DNA of 64,000 bases from CAG-791 sp963655255 (GCA_963655255.1 CAVKEB010000005.1:62001-126000), one strand, 5' to 3'. Shown: positions 7,718 through 17,225, numbered from the stretch's first letter. The notes: generated by a model from the sequence alone, not told the origin. A program made the numbers and translations.

Positions 7718-9505
7718 CTACTTTGTCATGAATCCGTCCTGAATTTCATTGCCGCGCATTTTCACCCGCTCCGCCATCGACTGATAAGCATCGCCGGGGA
7801 AGGCGTAATAGCTGATGTTGTCTCCCTCTTTCGGAATATAGACCGTGAGTCCTCCCTCGATCTCATAGGGATACACCTCCGGCCGGTCATAGTCCTGCTG
7901 CGTCACATAATGTGCTGACCGCATATTCTGTTTTACCCATACCAGATCAAACAGAACATAGTAATCCCAGAACATTCCGAGGCAGAGGAAAATCCCCACG
8001 CACCCAAAGCCCGACAGAATTCTGACCGGTCCCATCCGCATCGGCCGGATCCACTCGCCGAGCACCATGCAGGGCAGAAGGAGCAGAAAGGCCAGGCCAT
8101 AGCGGATAAACGGCGCTGTCAGAAACCAGCCTGCAAGGCAGCAGAGAACTGCCGCATACAGCATCACTTTATCCCACGGGAGCCTCCCGCGTCTTACCGC
8201 AGCAGTCCGCACTCCTCCCAGAATAAGGCCTGCCGCCGCAATGGCATTGCCGATCAGGAGCATCATCTCCTCGCGCCTTTTCTCCGCCCACCAGACCGGG
8301 AACCAGGAGGCAATCGGATCCTTGATCCTTGTCACGTCATACAGGCATCGCCCCCAGACCTTGATCTGATCCGAATCGTGCTCCACGTATTCTGCCGGAA
8401 TTTTCCAATCCACCTGAAACAGATCCAGCGCCGTGAACGGATAAAGGAGCCAGCCGGAAATCAGCACATTCCGAATCAGCCATGGTGCCAGCACCAGCAC
8501 GCCGCAGAGAACATAAACCAGAATGCTCTTCCATTTCCGGCCGCGCAGAAAAGCGACAAGTGGATACGCCGCGAGCACGACAAGGCAGCCCGCAGACAGC
8601 TTGCAGGTTGCAACGAAGGCTGCAGCGACGCTAAGAAGCGCATAGCCATGAATCCGGTCATATCCGGAGTTTTCGCCTTCCCTCTCTCCGCCGCGGATTT
8701 CCTTCAAGGAAGCTCCCGACTCTGGTCCGCCCGCTTTTTCCTGCCCTGTCAAAAGGTCCGCCCAGAGGCAGACAATCCACAGGACCAGATACATCGCCGA
8801 AAAATCGGTGGCAGGGGACATAATGCGTTCTGATACGACGAGCGCATAAATGAGAATGGCCAGCCGACATCCGTCCGCGAGATGGTTTTTCCTCTTCCAG
8901 GCCCCGCGAAACCCGCGGACCGCCCACACCACAAGAAACGCCTGCAAAAAGCCATTGGTCCCATGAAGCGATTGTCCGATCAGCCATTTCATGGAAAAAA
9001 CGGACGCATAGGCAAGACTTGCGCTGTTATATGCAAAGTGCTGCTGGAGATTTCCAAGTCCCTTTACGACGCCATAATCCTCATACCAGTGAATCATCTG
9101 CGCATGATAGATTCCCGTATCGGTATGCTGCATTCCCCGCGACGCAAAAAGAGCGGTCAGCAGAATCAGGCACAGATAGAATGCGCCGTCCCAGGAAAAA
9201 AGGAGCTTCAGCATTCTGTCTGCCATTCCCTTCAGGCTCTTTCTGCACCAGAAGGCGCAGAGAACAGCCAGGGCAAGGAGCAACAGATGCGCGGTCCGTC
9301 CGACTGCACCGAATATGCTGAAAATCTCTGCATAAACGGTAATGGCAATCACCCCCGCAAGCTCGGTCCATGGTACGGAATCACGGAACAATGACGCTGC
9401 GGTCGGCCGTTCAGAAACGCCTTTTCCCAGAATTCTGAGAACGCCGGTTCCGATACAGGCGTTCATCACAAAAATATATCCCCACAAAATCAGCAGCTGA
9501 ATCAT
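7718..9505 (-). CDS. Large polytopic membrane protein, GT-C/LIC_10190-like, function unknown
   Basis: A 595-residue protein with many hydrophobic segments and an HTDTGIYHAQMIHWY motif after about the fourth segment. A short acidic/polar stretch of this kind at the membrane surface resembles GT-C-type glycosyltransferases and the LIC_10190-like family. The start at 9505 is chosen because AAGGAG lies 7 bases upstream; an in-frame ATG at 9532 would fall inside repeat copy 2. It is the last gene of the run of acylation genes starting at apbE, which suggests a role in building or exporting a surface glycan. The exact reaction is not known. Confidence 0.7.
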   Translation of the reverse strand: MIQLLILWGYIFVMNACIGTGVLRILGKGVSERPTAASLFRDSVPWTELAGVIAITVYAEIFSIFGAVGRTAHLLLLALAVLCAFWCRKSLKGMADRMLKLLFSWDGAFYLCLILLTALFASRGMQHTDTGIYHAQMIHWYEDYGVVKGLGNLQQHFAYNSASLAYASVFSMKWLIGQSLHGTNGFLQAFLVVWAVRGFRGAWKRKNHLADGCRLAILIYALVVSERIMSPATDFSAMYLVLWIVCLWADLLTGQEKAGGPESGASLKEIRGGEREGENSGYDRIHGYALLSVAAAFVATCKLSAGCLVVLAAYPLVAFLRGRKWKSILVYVLCGVLVLAPWLIRNVLISGWLLYPFTALDLFQVDWKIPAEYVEHDSDQIKVWGRCLYDVTRIKDPIASWFPVWWAEKRREEMMLLIGNAIAAAGLILGGVRTAAVRRGRLPWDKVMLYAAVLCCLAGWFLTAPFIRYGLAFLLLLPCMVLGEWIRPMRMGPVRILSGFGCVGIFLCLGMFWDYYVLFDLVWVKQNMRSAHYVTQQDYDRPEVYPYEIEGGLTVYIPKEGDNISYYAFPGDAYQSMAERVKMRGNEIQDGFMTK

Positions 9506-9530
9506 CTGCCCTCTCCTTTTTCCTGTTTTC

Positions 9531-9667
9531 ATGCCTCACTGAGGCAAAATCCGTACTATCAGAGTGAATTTCGCGAAGGTGAATTCTTTCTGCATACAGA
9601 GAAAAGATATCATCAGACATCTTCGCGTGCAGCGGTTTTGTCGAATGCATCAGCACCGATGCCACCT
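9531..9667 (-). repeat. Modular palindromic repeat, copy 2
   Basis: Lies between the acyltransferase stop and the membrane-protein start. On the plus strand: GCCTCACTGAGGC end hairpin (five pairs, three-base loop), left arm GCAAAATCCG, an AGAGTGAATTTCGCGAAGG hairpin, a GATATCATCAGACATC hairpin with one mismatch, right arm AGCGGTTTTGTCGAATGC, and the truncated tail ATCAGCACCGATGCC. It lacks the GCCGCCAAGCGGC hairpin found in copies at 17.3 and 26.4 kb. Confidence 0.75.
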
Positions 9668-9675
9668 GCCCGCCT

Positions 9676-10752
9676 TTATCTTTGCGGATGACTGATTCCC
9701 CTGCTGCCTACCATCCGCCGTTCGATGCCATACCATGACATCGCCCCCAGCATCAGAAAGCCCGCCGCATAGCCTAAGAACAGCGGAATATGGCTGCACG
9801 TTTGAGGAAGGTCAAGGAAAAAGATCAGATTGATCAGGGGCCAGTGGTACAGGAAAATCCCGTAGGACAAATCCGCCTTCAGGCGGTGTCTCCTCCATCC
9901 GTAGGCACAGGCAAGAACCGTCACCGGCAGCAGAATGCCTGTGATGAAATCCGCATAATAACCCGGGACATTCCACTGAAATTCCTGCCAGCACGCCTTA
10001 TACACGGTATACCCCAGAAGAAGGACCGGCCAGCGTTCTGCCAGAACGGGCAGAATTTTATCCCTGTAGTTCCACAGATATAAGCCCAGATAGAACCAGA
10101 GAAGATACGGAAGAAAGCTTCGCTGCAGAAGCTTCTGTGCCCCTTCCGGCAGAAGATTTTTTTCCTCCACGAACCAGCACATCAGGTTCAGGGCGGTCGT
10201 CAGCACAAGCCCCGCACTCCATACCCGCCGGCTCCAGCGAAGGATTCCCTTCCAGAAAATGAAGATCAGGAAATACAGCTGAAGCTCCACCATAATGGCC
10301 CAGAGCGTTCCATTCAGACTTCCCGTTGCCACGCCCTGAAAAAAGTCAGGAGTGTATGCCGCACCGCTCCCCTGCACTAAGGCCCACCGGATCAGCTGCT
10401 CCACGGGAATCTTCTCCCGGCCGAGCAGGCAAAACAGCTCCGCGGCAATAAAAAGCATATTGATCCACAGTCCCGGGTAAATCCTCCGGAACCTTTTCCA
10501 CACAAAGGTTCTGCGGTCCCGGACGCGATTCAGGGTTTCTCCCATCAGAAACCCGCTGATCGTCAGCAGAATGATCAGACCAGGAAAAAGCGTGAGGATC
10601 CGTTTTCCAACCCACAGCACACCATCTCCCGGCCAATCCTTTCCGTAGGTCAGCATTGACAGATTCAGGTAATGGGTAATTGCAATCTGCAGTGCGGCAA
10701 AAAGACGCAGGATATCAAAGCTGTTGTCCGAAACTGCGATACTTCTCTTCAT
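9676..10752 (-). CDS. Acyltransferase family 3 membrane protein (OafA-like)
   Basis: A 358-residue integral membrane O-acyltransferase of the acyltransferase-3 family, which moves acetyl or other acyl groups to surface carbohydrates. It opens with FDILRLFAALQIAITHY, the family's typical first helix with an Arg and a conserved His. An R-rich loop (RDRRTFVWKRFRRIYP) and about ten hydrophobic segments follow. The ATG at 10752 is preferred; it follows the SGNH-hydrolase stop by a few bases, although its ribosome binding site (AAAGAG) is weak and very close. Its neighbours, an SGNH hydrolase and an MBOAT protein, point to O-acylation of a surface polymer. Confidence 0.85.
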   Translation of the reverse strand: MKRSIAVSDNSFDILRLFAALQIAITHYLNLSMLTYGKDWPGDGVLWVGKRILTLFPGLIILLTISGFLMGETLNRVRDRRTFVWKRFRRIYPGLWINMLFIAAELFCLLGREKIPVEQLIRWALVQGSGAAYTPDFFQGVATGSLNGTLWAIMVELQLYFLIFIFWKGILRWSRRVWSAGLVLTTALNLMCWFVEEKNLLPEGAQKLLQRSFLPYLLWFYLGLYLWNYRDKILPVLAERWPVLLLGYTVYKACWQEFQWNVPGYYADFITGILLPVTVLACAYGWRRHRLKADLSYGIFLYHWPLINLIFFLDLPQTCSHIPLFLGYAAGFLMLGAMSWYGIERRMVGSRGISHPQR

Positions 10753-10762
10753 AACTCTTTGC

Positions 10763-11986
10763 TTATTTTCCATTCGGATTCTGATCCAGCCAATCCACCG
10801 TATCCGGATCAGCTCCCTCCGCAATGTCATATCCCATAGACCGAAGTGCCACGCGGGCCAGAAGATTTGCATACTTCACCCGCCCTGCCTCTGTCATGTG
10901 AATTCCATCCAGAAGATCCTCGGATGCGGAATACATATCAATTCCGGAATTCTCATACTCATTGACCGTAGAGGTATTCGGATGACCTCCCGCCGGATGC
11001 GTCGCCGTCTCCACATAATTGAACAGGGTGCCGTAACCGTTGTTCACAATATTTGAATCGCCCAGGAATGCACCGGTTCCCCCCTGCCAGAACTGCGCAT
11101 AGGTCGGTGTGCAGACCAGAATCTGTGCATTCGGGAAGTAATTCCGGATATCCACGATGATAGATTCCAGGGCGCCATAATACGTATACACGCTTCCCGG
11201 ATCTTTTTCATCATACATCGGCTTTTTCGACAGATAATCGTTCACGCCATACTCCAGGACGAACAGATCCGTTTTGGAGAAATCACAGCTCTCAAAAACA
11301 TTCTTCTGATAGTCCCATCCGTCCAGACAGGACTCGTCCTGTTCTCCGACGATGGCCTTCATCAGATTGACGCCGCACGTGGTTTCCCATTGAGACATAT
11401 CCTTTCCGACATCTGCCTGCTCCGCCGCTGCGCACTTGCCGCCGAGCGCCAGATTGTAGACATTGGCATGGAGCTTCTCCGACAGAAGATACCCAAGGCC
11501 ATCCATTCCAAGGAAGTTGGCGAACTGCGAATCCCCGAGAACCACCACCTGGAACATTGCTTTTCCCTTCTTCCCGTAGAGAGTGGAAGTCACGCCATTC
11601 GGAAGGGGAGCTTCATTCAGCGTCGGATTCTCAATTTCCGAAGGATCTACGGTCGTTTCTTCGGAAGAAACCTCGGTCTGTGCTTCATGCGTCACCACTT
11701 CTGTCGTCGCAGATCCTGAGGATGTATATTCCTGATCCGCAGCATCCTTCAGATCCGAATTCAGATCCTTCTCCGTATCCGCACTGCTCACCGTATCGAC
11801 AGTCGTTCCCGCTTCTTCCGATGCAGATACCGAACTAATTTCCGCTGTTATTCCGGTTCCCGAGGATGCCTCTGATAAATCTGCTTTCTTCTGCGTTCCG
11901 GTTACCCGACCCAGCAGAAATCCAACCAACAGTGCCGCAGCTGCGATGACAGCCGTTACTGCATCTTTTTTATGAATGCGGTTCAT
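10763..11986 (-). CDS. Membrane-anchored SGNH/GDSL hydrolase-like protein
   Basis: A 407-residue extracytoplasmic protein with an uncleaved signal anchor at about residues 8-26 and a long Ser/Thr/Glu-rich linker to about residue 125. The SGNH domain follows: VVLGDSQ (block I Ser at about 153), EYGVNDY (block III), and DGIHMTEAGR near the C-terminus carrying the Asp-His pair. Such domains, in the AlgJ/DltD style, complete O-acyl transfer to surface polymers. Its place between an MBOAT protein and acyltransferase 3 supports that role. The start at 11986 follows an AGGA site; an in-frame upstream ATG at 12016 is possible. Confidence 0.82.
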   Translation of the reverse strand: MNRIHKKDAVTAVIAAAALLVGFLLGRVTGTQKKADLSEASSGTGITAEISSVSASEEAGTTVDTVSSADTEKDLNSDLKDAADQEYTSSGSATTEVVTHEAQTEVSSEETTVDPSEIENPTLNEAPLPNGVTSTLYGKKGKAMFQVVVLGDSQFANFLGMDGLGYLLSEKLHANVYNLALGGKCAAAEQADVGKDMSQWETTCGVNLMKAIVGEQDESCLDGWDYQKNVFESCDFSKTDLFVLEYGVNDYLSKKPMYDEKDPGSVYTYYGALESIIVDIRNYFPNAQILVCTPTYAQFWQGGTGAFLGDSNIVNNGYGTLFNYVETATHPAGGHPNTSTVNEYENSGIDMYSASEDLLDGIHMTEAGRVKYANLLARVALRSMGYDIAEGADPDTVDWLDQNPNGK

Positions 11987-12078
11987 ATTCTTCCTATTTA
12001 CCTTTCCTGCTGCCATTCGGCAGCATCATGATTGATGCCCTAACAGGGCTTCGATATTCACATGAGTGAATACTGATT

Positions 12079-12531
12079 TTACTTTTCCATGTCCAGACCG
12101 GAGGAAACGTTCTGAAGTCCGTTCAGAAAATCTTCTGTAACCATTTCATCGGAATAATTCTCATGCCCCGGCTCATCACAGGAAATCGAGAGGCGGTGGG
12201 TAACCGCATCCAGCGTCATCCGAACATGTCCGCCAGCGCGGCAGAAATCGTCCGATTCCAGCTGATCATCCACATTCATTACACAGTGAGCTTCAATCAC
12301 CCGCCGAAGCAGATTCTCATAATCAATGTCCTTCTCACTTCGCCCCACCGCCTTTTCTTCCCGAATGGCTGCATGATACCAGATCCCGATCCAGTACATG
12401 GCATCATAGCAGGTTTCGCGGTAGTCCTCTGCGACAAACCGATCATACCTTGGCTTAAGTACAAGAACAGATGCAAGGAGTACGGCAGCTGCAATCACAG
12501 CAATACATATTTTATTTTTACGTATTCCCAC
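12079..12531 (-). CDS. Small membrane-anchored protein of unknown function in the O-acylation operon
   Basis: A 150-residue protein with one N-terminal membrane segment (about residues 9-26) and a polar, acidic outer domain with five cysteines. I do not recognise a family. The GTG start at 12531 has AAGGAG 5 bases upstream. It sits between the MBOAT and SGNH genes, so it probably belongs to the same envelope acylation machinery, perhaps as an adaptor. Confidence 0.7.
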   Translation of the reverse strand: MGIRKNKICIAVIAAAVLLASVLVLKPRYDRFVAEDYRETCYDAMYWIGIWYHAAIREEKAVGRSEKDIDYENLLRRVIEAHCVMNVDDQLESDDFCRAGGHVRMTLDAVTHRLSISCDEPGHENYSDEMVTEDFLNGLQNVSSGLDMEK

Positions 12532-12654
12532 ACGAACTCCTTTCCTTCCTCATTTTCTTTCCCGTCGGCTATATTCTCAAGCTCTCCATCGAATATTTCG
12601 CCGCAGGCGAGCCTTTCTGCTGTCTCCTGCTTGACAAGACCTGCATTTCTTTCC

Positions 12655-14301
12655 TCAGAAATTCGCATACATAAATGCCGAAGAAGCGTTGGAAAAATCC
12701 ATTGCAAACTGAATCAGCAGAATCAGCAGATACAGAAATCCCCAGCGGATGATTCTCGGTTTCACTGCCAGAAGATCATAGAGATTTTCTCTCTTCTCAT
12801 GAATCAGATCAACTGCAAACAGGGAAACAATTCCGGCTGCTGCAAGCAGAATTCCCTTTCCGGTCAGCACACCGGGATCCAGAAGAAGCCCCCGGATCGT
12901 CAAAACCAGCCCGGCCGCCCGGAAATGCCCCGGGAGGAATGTAGCCGCAAACGCATGCATACAGTCCCCGAACCTGTAAATCCGATCAAAATACCACCCG
13001 ATGTTCACAATGAAGAACGTTCTGATTATCCGGAACAAATGCATCCCGCCGGAATCGGTTCTCAGGTGCAGTCTCTCGTTCCAGGAACGGAAAACAGGCC
13101 CGCAGATATCCGCCAATGCAATCACAATCCCATTATACAGACCCCAGAGAATATAATGCAGCTCCGGCCCGTGCCAGATTCCGACCAGGAAAAAGACCAG
13201 AATATTGGCAATGGACGCAGGCAGAACCACGCCGAGATGCTTCCCGAACCTCTTTGCCGTTCTCTTTCCGAATTTCTGCACCGGTTTCAGCAGGGCAAAG
13301 GGATAAAAAACATAATCCCGCATCCAGGCACCGAGCGAAATGTGCCATCTTCTCCAAAAGTCCCCGAGTGAGATGGAAAAATACGGCTGCCGGAAATTCG
13401 GGGCAAGCTCGATTCCGAACAGTCCGGCTGCTCCTGTCACAATGTCAATTCCGCCCGAGAAGTCCGCATACTGCTGAAACGAATACATCAGAATTGCAAA
13501 GACCACCGCAGATCCTGGAATCGTTCTGACATTGTCATCCAGCAGCACTGCAATGGCAGGAGACAGAACATTTGCAATTGCGAATTTTTTCATCAGACCA
13601 AACGCGATCAGAAGCATGGACCGCTTGCAGCCCTCCCAGGAGGCCCGGTGCTCTCCCATCAGCTGAGGCCTCAGTTGGTCAAATCGCCCGATCGGCCCCT
13701 GAATCAGCTGCGGGAAAAAGGATACAAAAAGAAAATAATGCAGAAAATTTTTCTCTGCTCCTGTTTTCTCATTATAAACGTCAATCAGATATCCGATCGC
13801 CTGAAAAGTATAAAATGACATTCCCAGAGGAAGGAGCCAGCCGTGATAGGAAACGCCCCAGTATTTCACAATGGTCAGAACTCCGAAGTTGACGAAAAGC
13901 GCCGCCGCAAGGAGAATTCTCTTTTTCTTCTGGATATAGCCCTTTGCTTCTCGCACCGTCATTCCAGTAAGACAGGTTCCGGAAAACTTCGTCTGCTCTC
14001 CCGGCACTTTCGGGTTCCCCGTGTCTTTTTCAGGATCTTCCTTTTTTGTCTTTTCACGGGATCTCACTGCCGCCCTGTAACTCTGATAGACGGTACTCCA
14101 CCGTTCCATCCCAAGCGCACCTCCCCAGCAGGTCAATGCTGTCAGCAGCAGAAAGAACAGGTTTTTCGGGCCGGAAAACAGATAAAAAGCGATACTTGCA
14201 AGCAATAGGCAGATCCACTGTCTCCTGCCCGCAAATACCGTGTAATACAGAATTAATGCAATGCACAGAAAAAGCGCAAAGCTCCAGGATGTAATACTCA
14301 T
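12655..14301 (-). CDS. MBOAT-family membrane O-acyltransferase (AlgI/DltB-like)
   Basis: A 548-residue polytopic protein of the membrane-bound O-acyltransferase family. Hallmarks are LPLGMSFYTFQAIGYLIDVY, YADFSGGIDI, FWRRWHISLGAWMRDYVFYP, and the catalytic-His segment FLVGIWHGPELHYILWG. It would move an acyl group across the membrane to an acceptor held by the SGNH partner encoded downstream. A cytoplasmic Lys/Glu-rich loop near residues 80-120 is longer than usual. Its ATG overlaps the hslO stop (ATGA), so translation of the two is probably coupled. Confidence 0.93.
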   Translation of the reverse strand: MSITSWSFALFLCIALILYYTVFAGRRQWICLLLASIAFYLFSGPKNLFFLLLTALTCWGGALGMERWSTVYQSYRAAVRSREKTKKEDPEKDTGNPKVPGEQTKFSGTCLTGMTVREAKGYIQKKKRILLAAALFVNFGVLTIVKYWGVSYHGWLLPLGMSFYTFQAIGYLIDVYNEKTGAEKNFLHYFLFVSFFPQLIQGPIGRFDQLRPQLMGEHRASWEGCKRSMLLIAFGLMKKFAIANVLSPAIAVLLDDNVRTIPGSAVVFAILMYSFQQYADFSGGIDIVTGAAGLFGIELAPNFRQPYFSISLGDFWRRWHISLGAWMRDYVFYPFALLKPVQKFGKRTAKRFGKHLGVVLPASIANILVFFLVGIWHGPELHYILWGLYNGIVIALADICGPVFRSWNERLHLRTDSGGMHLFRIIRTFFIVNIGWYFDRIYRFGDCMHAFAATFLPGHFRAAGLVLTIRGLLLDPGVLTGKGILLAAAGIVSLFAVDLIHEKRENLYDLLAVKPRIIRWGFLYLLILLIQFAMDFSNASSAFMYANF

Positions 14302-15209
14302 TTGTGTTGTGCTTCTGCCTTGATTTTCTCCAGTTCCGCCACAGAGAAAGCATATTTTCTGCCACAGAACTGGCAGGAAAGTTCTACCGGCTTTTTCTCT
14401 TCAATCATGGAGGTCAGCTCTTTTTCCCCGAGCAGGGAAAGCGCCCGCGAAACACGTTCTCTCGAACAGCTGCAGTAAAACCGGACATCGCTCCGGTCCG
14501 TGATTTTCAGATCGTCGAAGCCCTTCAATGCCTCTCTCAGCATGTCCTCCGGCGACATGCCGTCCTCCAGCATCTCGGTCACATACCGGATGGAGGAAAG
14601 ATTCTTCTCCAGGCGGCTGATGGTCTCATCCGATGCAAACGGCATCAGCTGAAGGAGAAACCCTCCGGCCTTCTTTACGGTGTGATCGGTGTCCACCAGA
14701 ACGCCGAGACCGACAGAGGAAGGAATCTGCTCCGACTCCGCAAAATAATGCGTAAGATCATCCGCGATTTCACCGGAATGAATCGCGATCTGCCCGTTAT
14801 AAGTTTCCTTCATGTCCAGGTCACGGATGACCGTCAGGGTTCCCTTTCCGACCGCGCGGCCGACATCCAGATGCCCGTCCGCCTTGAGCGGGAGCATCAC
14901 CAGGGGCTGCTGCACATAGCCCTTGACGTTTCCGTGGTGGTCCGCCGTTACGACGATGGAGCCGAGCGGCCCATCTCCGTCAAAGCGGATCGTCAGGAGG
15001 TCGTCCTCATTTTTGAGCATGTCGCTCATCATGAGTGCCCCCATCATGGTTCTGCCGAGCGCCGCCGTTGCCACCGGGCTCGTCCCGTGCGCTGCCCTTG
15101 CCTTCTCCACCAGATCTCTTCCCGTCACGGCAAAGCAGCGGATTTCATCGTTTCCCGCGATTCCGCGGATCATATAGTCATTCGAATTGCTTTTCTTCTG
15201 GTCTTCCAT
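14298..15209 (-). CDS. hslO: Redox-regulated chaperone Hsp33
   Basis: A 303-residue Hsp33, a holdase activated by oxidation and unfolding. The C-terminal zinc site is complete: FYCSCS and then LSCQFCGR about 30 residues later give the four cysteines. The N-terminal domain (IRGIAGNDEIRCFAVTGRDLV) matches the family. It follows apbE by 27 bases and overlaps the MBOAT start by four bases, so a stress chaperone is transcribed with surface-acylation genes. Confidence 0.95.
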   Translation of the reverse strand: MEDQKKSNSNDYMIRGIAGNDEIRCFAVTGRDLVEKARAAHGTSPVATAALGRTMMGALMMSDMLKNEDDLLTIRFDGDGPLGSIVVTADHHGNVKGYVQQPLVMLPLKADGHLDVGRAVGKGTLTVIRDLDMKETYNGQIAIHSGEIADDLTHYFAESEQIPSSVGLGVLVDTDHTVKKAGGFLLQLMPFASDETISRLEKNLSSIRYVTEMLEDGMSPEDMLREALKGFDDLKITDRSDVRFYCSCSRERVSRALSLLGEKELTSMIEEKKPVELSCQFCGRKYAFSVAELEKIKAEAQHK

Positions 15210-15236
15210 TCCGTTTCTCTTCTCTTATTTTCCGTT

Positions 15237-16418
15237 TTACTTGGAAGGCGTAAAATCCATTCCTTCCGTTTTCTGCACCGAATCATCACGAAGAATGAAA
15301 AGGGCCTCATATCCTTCCATGCTCCCGATCAGTCTCCTGCCATCCTCCGAGCCCAGAATCAGGCAGATGGTTGACAGCGCATCGCAGTCCGCCGAAGCGC
15401 CTTCCTTTCCCTGAATGGTGACGCCAAGGACATCCGAATCCACAGGATATCCCGTTTTCACATCAAGGATGTGGTGATACTCCTTTCCGTTCTCGGTAAA
15501 ATACCGCTCGTACACCCCGGAGGTCACCATCGTCCCCTCCTCGAGAGGCGAGGAGCCGACAATCTTCGTCCGGTCGGAATAGGGTGTCTCGATGCCAATG
15601 GAAAACGAAGAAAATGTCGTTTCCTCCGTGGTGAATCCTGTAACATCCGGCTTCCCGCCCACACACTCAATGTTTCCGCCGAGACTGACAATCGCCGAGG
15701 TCACTCCTTCCTGCTCCAGCGCTTCGCACACCTTGTCCGCGATGTACCCTTTGGCGATCCCGCCCAGATCAATCTCCGCCTCAGGGTCTGTAAGCTGCAC
15801 GGTTCCCTTGTCCTGGTCCACGGAAATATTCCTGTAGTTCACATGCCGGACCGCTTCTGCCAGTGCATCCTTCTCCGGAACCCTGGGAGAATCGGAATGA
15901 AAATCCCAGAGATCCTCCGCTTTTCCGACGGTAATGTCGAATTTTCCTTCAGAAAGATCTCCGTAGGAAATTCCCTTTCGGATAATTTCTATGGTTCTGT
16001 CATCACAGGCGACCGGTTTCCCGTCCGCATGATTGATGTTCCAGATGTCCGAGCCTTCCACGGTTTTACTGAGGAGTTTCTCGTAATCACTGCACAGAGC
16101 AAACGCTCCGGTAATCGCGTCTTCCGCTGCGGAGGAAAAGGTTTTACGGTCATTTTCCTCCGATTTTCCTGATTCCGCATCCTCAAATCCGGAGGCCTGA
16201 ATGCCGTAAATCGTAATCTGGCAGATGGTGTCGAAGTAAAAGCTCTCCTTCGTCACCGGATCCTCTGCCGCTCCCGGCACAGTGCTTTCCTTTGTCTCAC
16301 TGTCCGCTGTTTCCGTCCCGGACAGCCGTGCCGGTATTTGTCCGCAGCCGGCCTGTGTTATAATCATGGCTGCTGCAAAGACACAAGCCATGAGGCTACG
16401 CATGTTCCGTTTTCTCAT
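15237..16418 (-). CDS. apbE: FAD:protein FMN transferase, lipoprotein (ApbE)
   Basis: Flavin transferase that attaches FMN covalently to Thr/Ser of extracytoplasmic proteins; the Rnf subunits RnfG and RnfD encoded in this window are natural substrates. A signal peptide ends in a lipobox (TQAGC, Cys at about residue 24). Family motifs are FYFDTICQITIYG, DLGGIAKGYIADKV, SLGGNIECVGG and HHILDVKTGYPVDS. Length is 393 residues. The ATG at 16418 is preceded by an AAGGA site; the end of repeat copy 3 lies 15 bases upstream. It is first in the run leading to hslO and MBOAT. Confidence 0.95.
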   Translation of the reverse strand: MRKRNMRSLMACVFAAAMIITQAGCGQIPARLSGTETADSETKESTVPGAAEDPVTKESFYFDTICQITIYGIQASGFEDAESGKSEENDRKTFSSAAEDAITGAFALCSDYEKLLSKTVEGSDIWNINHADGKPVACDDRTIEIIRKGISYGDLSEGKFDITVGKAEDLWDFHSDSPRVPEKDALAEAVRHVNYRNISVDQDKGTVQLTDPEAEIDLGGIAKGYIADKVCEALEQEGVTSAIVSLGGNIECVGGKPDVTGFTTEETTFSSFSIGIETPYSDRTKIVGSSPLEEGTMVTSGVYERYFTENGKEYHHILDVKTGYPVDSDVLGVTIQGKEGASADCDALSTICLILGSEDGRRLIGSMEGYEALFILRDDSVQKTEGMDFTPSK

Positions 16419-16433
16419 GCAAGCTTCCTTATG

Positions 16434-16623
16434 TATGCCTCAGTGAGGCAGCCGGTGCATCAGCACAGATGCTGCAGTTAAAAAGTGACCTATCAATGTC
16501 ACTTTTAAACTTATACCTCGCTGAGGCAAAATCCGCGAAGGCGGTTTTGCCGAATGTGGCAGCCGGTGCATCAGCACCGATGCTGCAGTTTGAAAGTGAC
16601 ATATCGATGTCACTTTCAAACTT
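16434..16623 (-). repeat. Modular palindromic repeat, copies 3a and 3b in tandem
   Basis: Two units between the divergent apbE and NusG-II genes. Unit 3a (16434-16511): GCCTCAGTGAGGC end hairpin joined directly to the tail GCATCAGCACAGATGC and an AAAAGTGAC/GTCACTTTT hairpin. Unit 3b (16512-16623): TACCTCGCTGAGGC end, closing arms GGCAAAATCCGC/GCGGTTTTGCC with only a GAAG loop, GGTGCATCAGCACC, and a 14-pair hairpin TTTGAAAGTGACAT/ATGTCACTTTCAAA. Compared with 3b, 3a has a compensatory G-C to A-T change in the tail stem, which argues for conserved structure. Confidence 0.8.
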
Positions 16624-16753
16624 CCATCCCGCTGTCCTCTCACAGATTCCTGTGAACGGAGGATGAAATCATTCAGACTGTAAATGCCGGAAGGGATCTG
16701 CCATCATAACACAGCTCACCGGTCGGCCTTTGCATATCAGGAGATATTTTATC

Positions 16754-17158
16754 ATGATTAAGGAGATTAAAAAAGGCGACGTCCTTCTTCTTGCTGCTTT
16801 TGTAGCGGCAGCCCTTCTGATTGCGCTCTCGCCGGTTCTCCGGAGCCTTGCCTCTTCCCAACATCGTGAGGAGACTCCGGTTCTGGAGGTCCGCATATCC
16901 GGAAAGCTCTACGGCACCTACGATCTTCAGAAGGATCAGACCATTGAAATCCGGAACCGGTACGGCACCAACGCACTGTCCATCCGAAACAGCGCTGTCT
17001 CTATGACGGAATCCGACTGCCGGAACCAGATCTGTGTGCAAACCGGCTCCATTAACGAACCCGGACAAATGATTGTCTGTCTGCCGCACCGCCTGAGCGC
17101 CGAAATCACCGGTTCTTCGGCTTCCGCGGCTCCGTCCTACGATGCCATCTCAAGATAA
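16754..17158 (+). CDS. NusG domain II-containing exported protein
   Basis: A 134-residue protein with one N-terminal membrane segment (about residues 11-30) followed by a NusG-II-type beta domain (VRISGKLYGTYDL, the family's usual beginning). Two cysteines (CRNQIC) occur in the domain. In Firmicutes this family is usually found beside Gx transporters, ApbE or Rnf genes; its role is not established. The start ATG at 16754 has AGGAG ten bases upstream; a TTG at 16730 is an alternative. It is divergent from apbE and is followed by the Gx transporter gene after a gap filled by repeat copy 4. Confidence 0.85.
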   Translation: MIKEIKKGDVLLLAAFVAAALLIALSPVLRSLASSQHREETPVLEVRISGKLYGTYDLQKDQTIEIRNRYGTNALSIRNSAVSMTESDCRNQICVQTGSINEPGQMIVCLPHRLSAEITGSSASAAPSYDAISR

Positions 17159-17225
17159 CGGGCATCCATAACGAGCATTTTTACCGGGAGAGAAACGCAC
17201 CTGTGCCTTTCTTTTCGGGCTTCCG

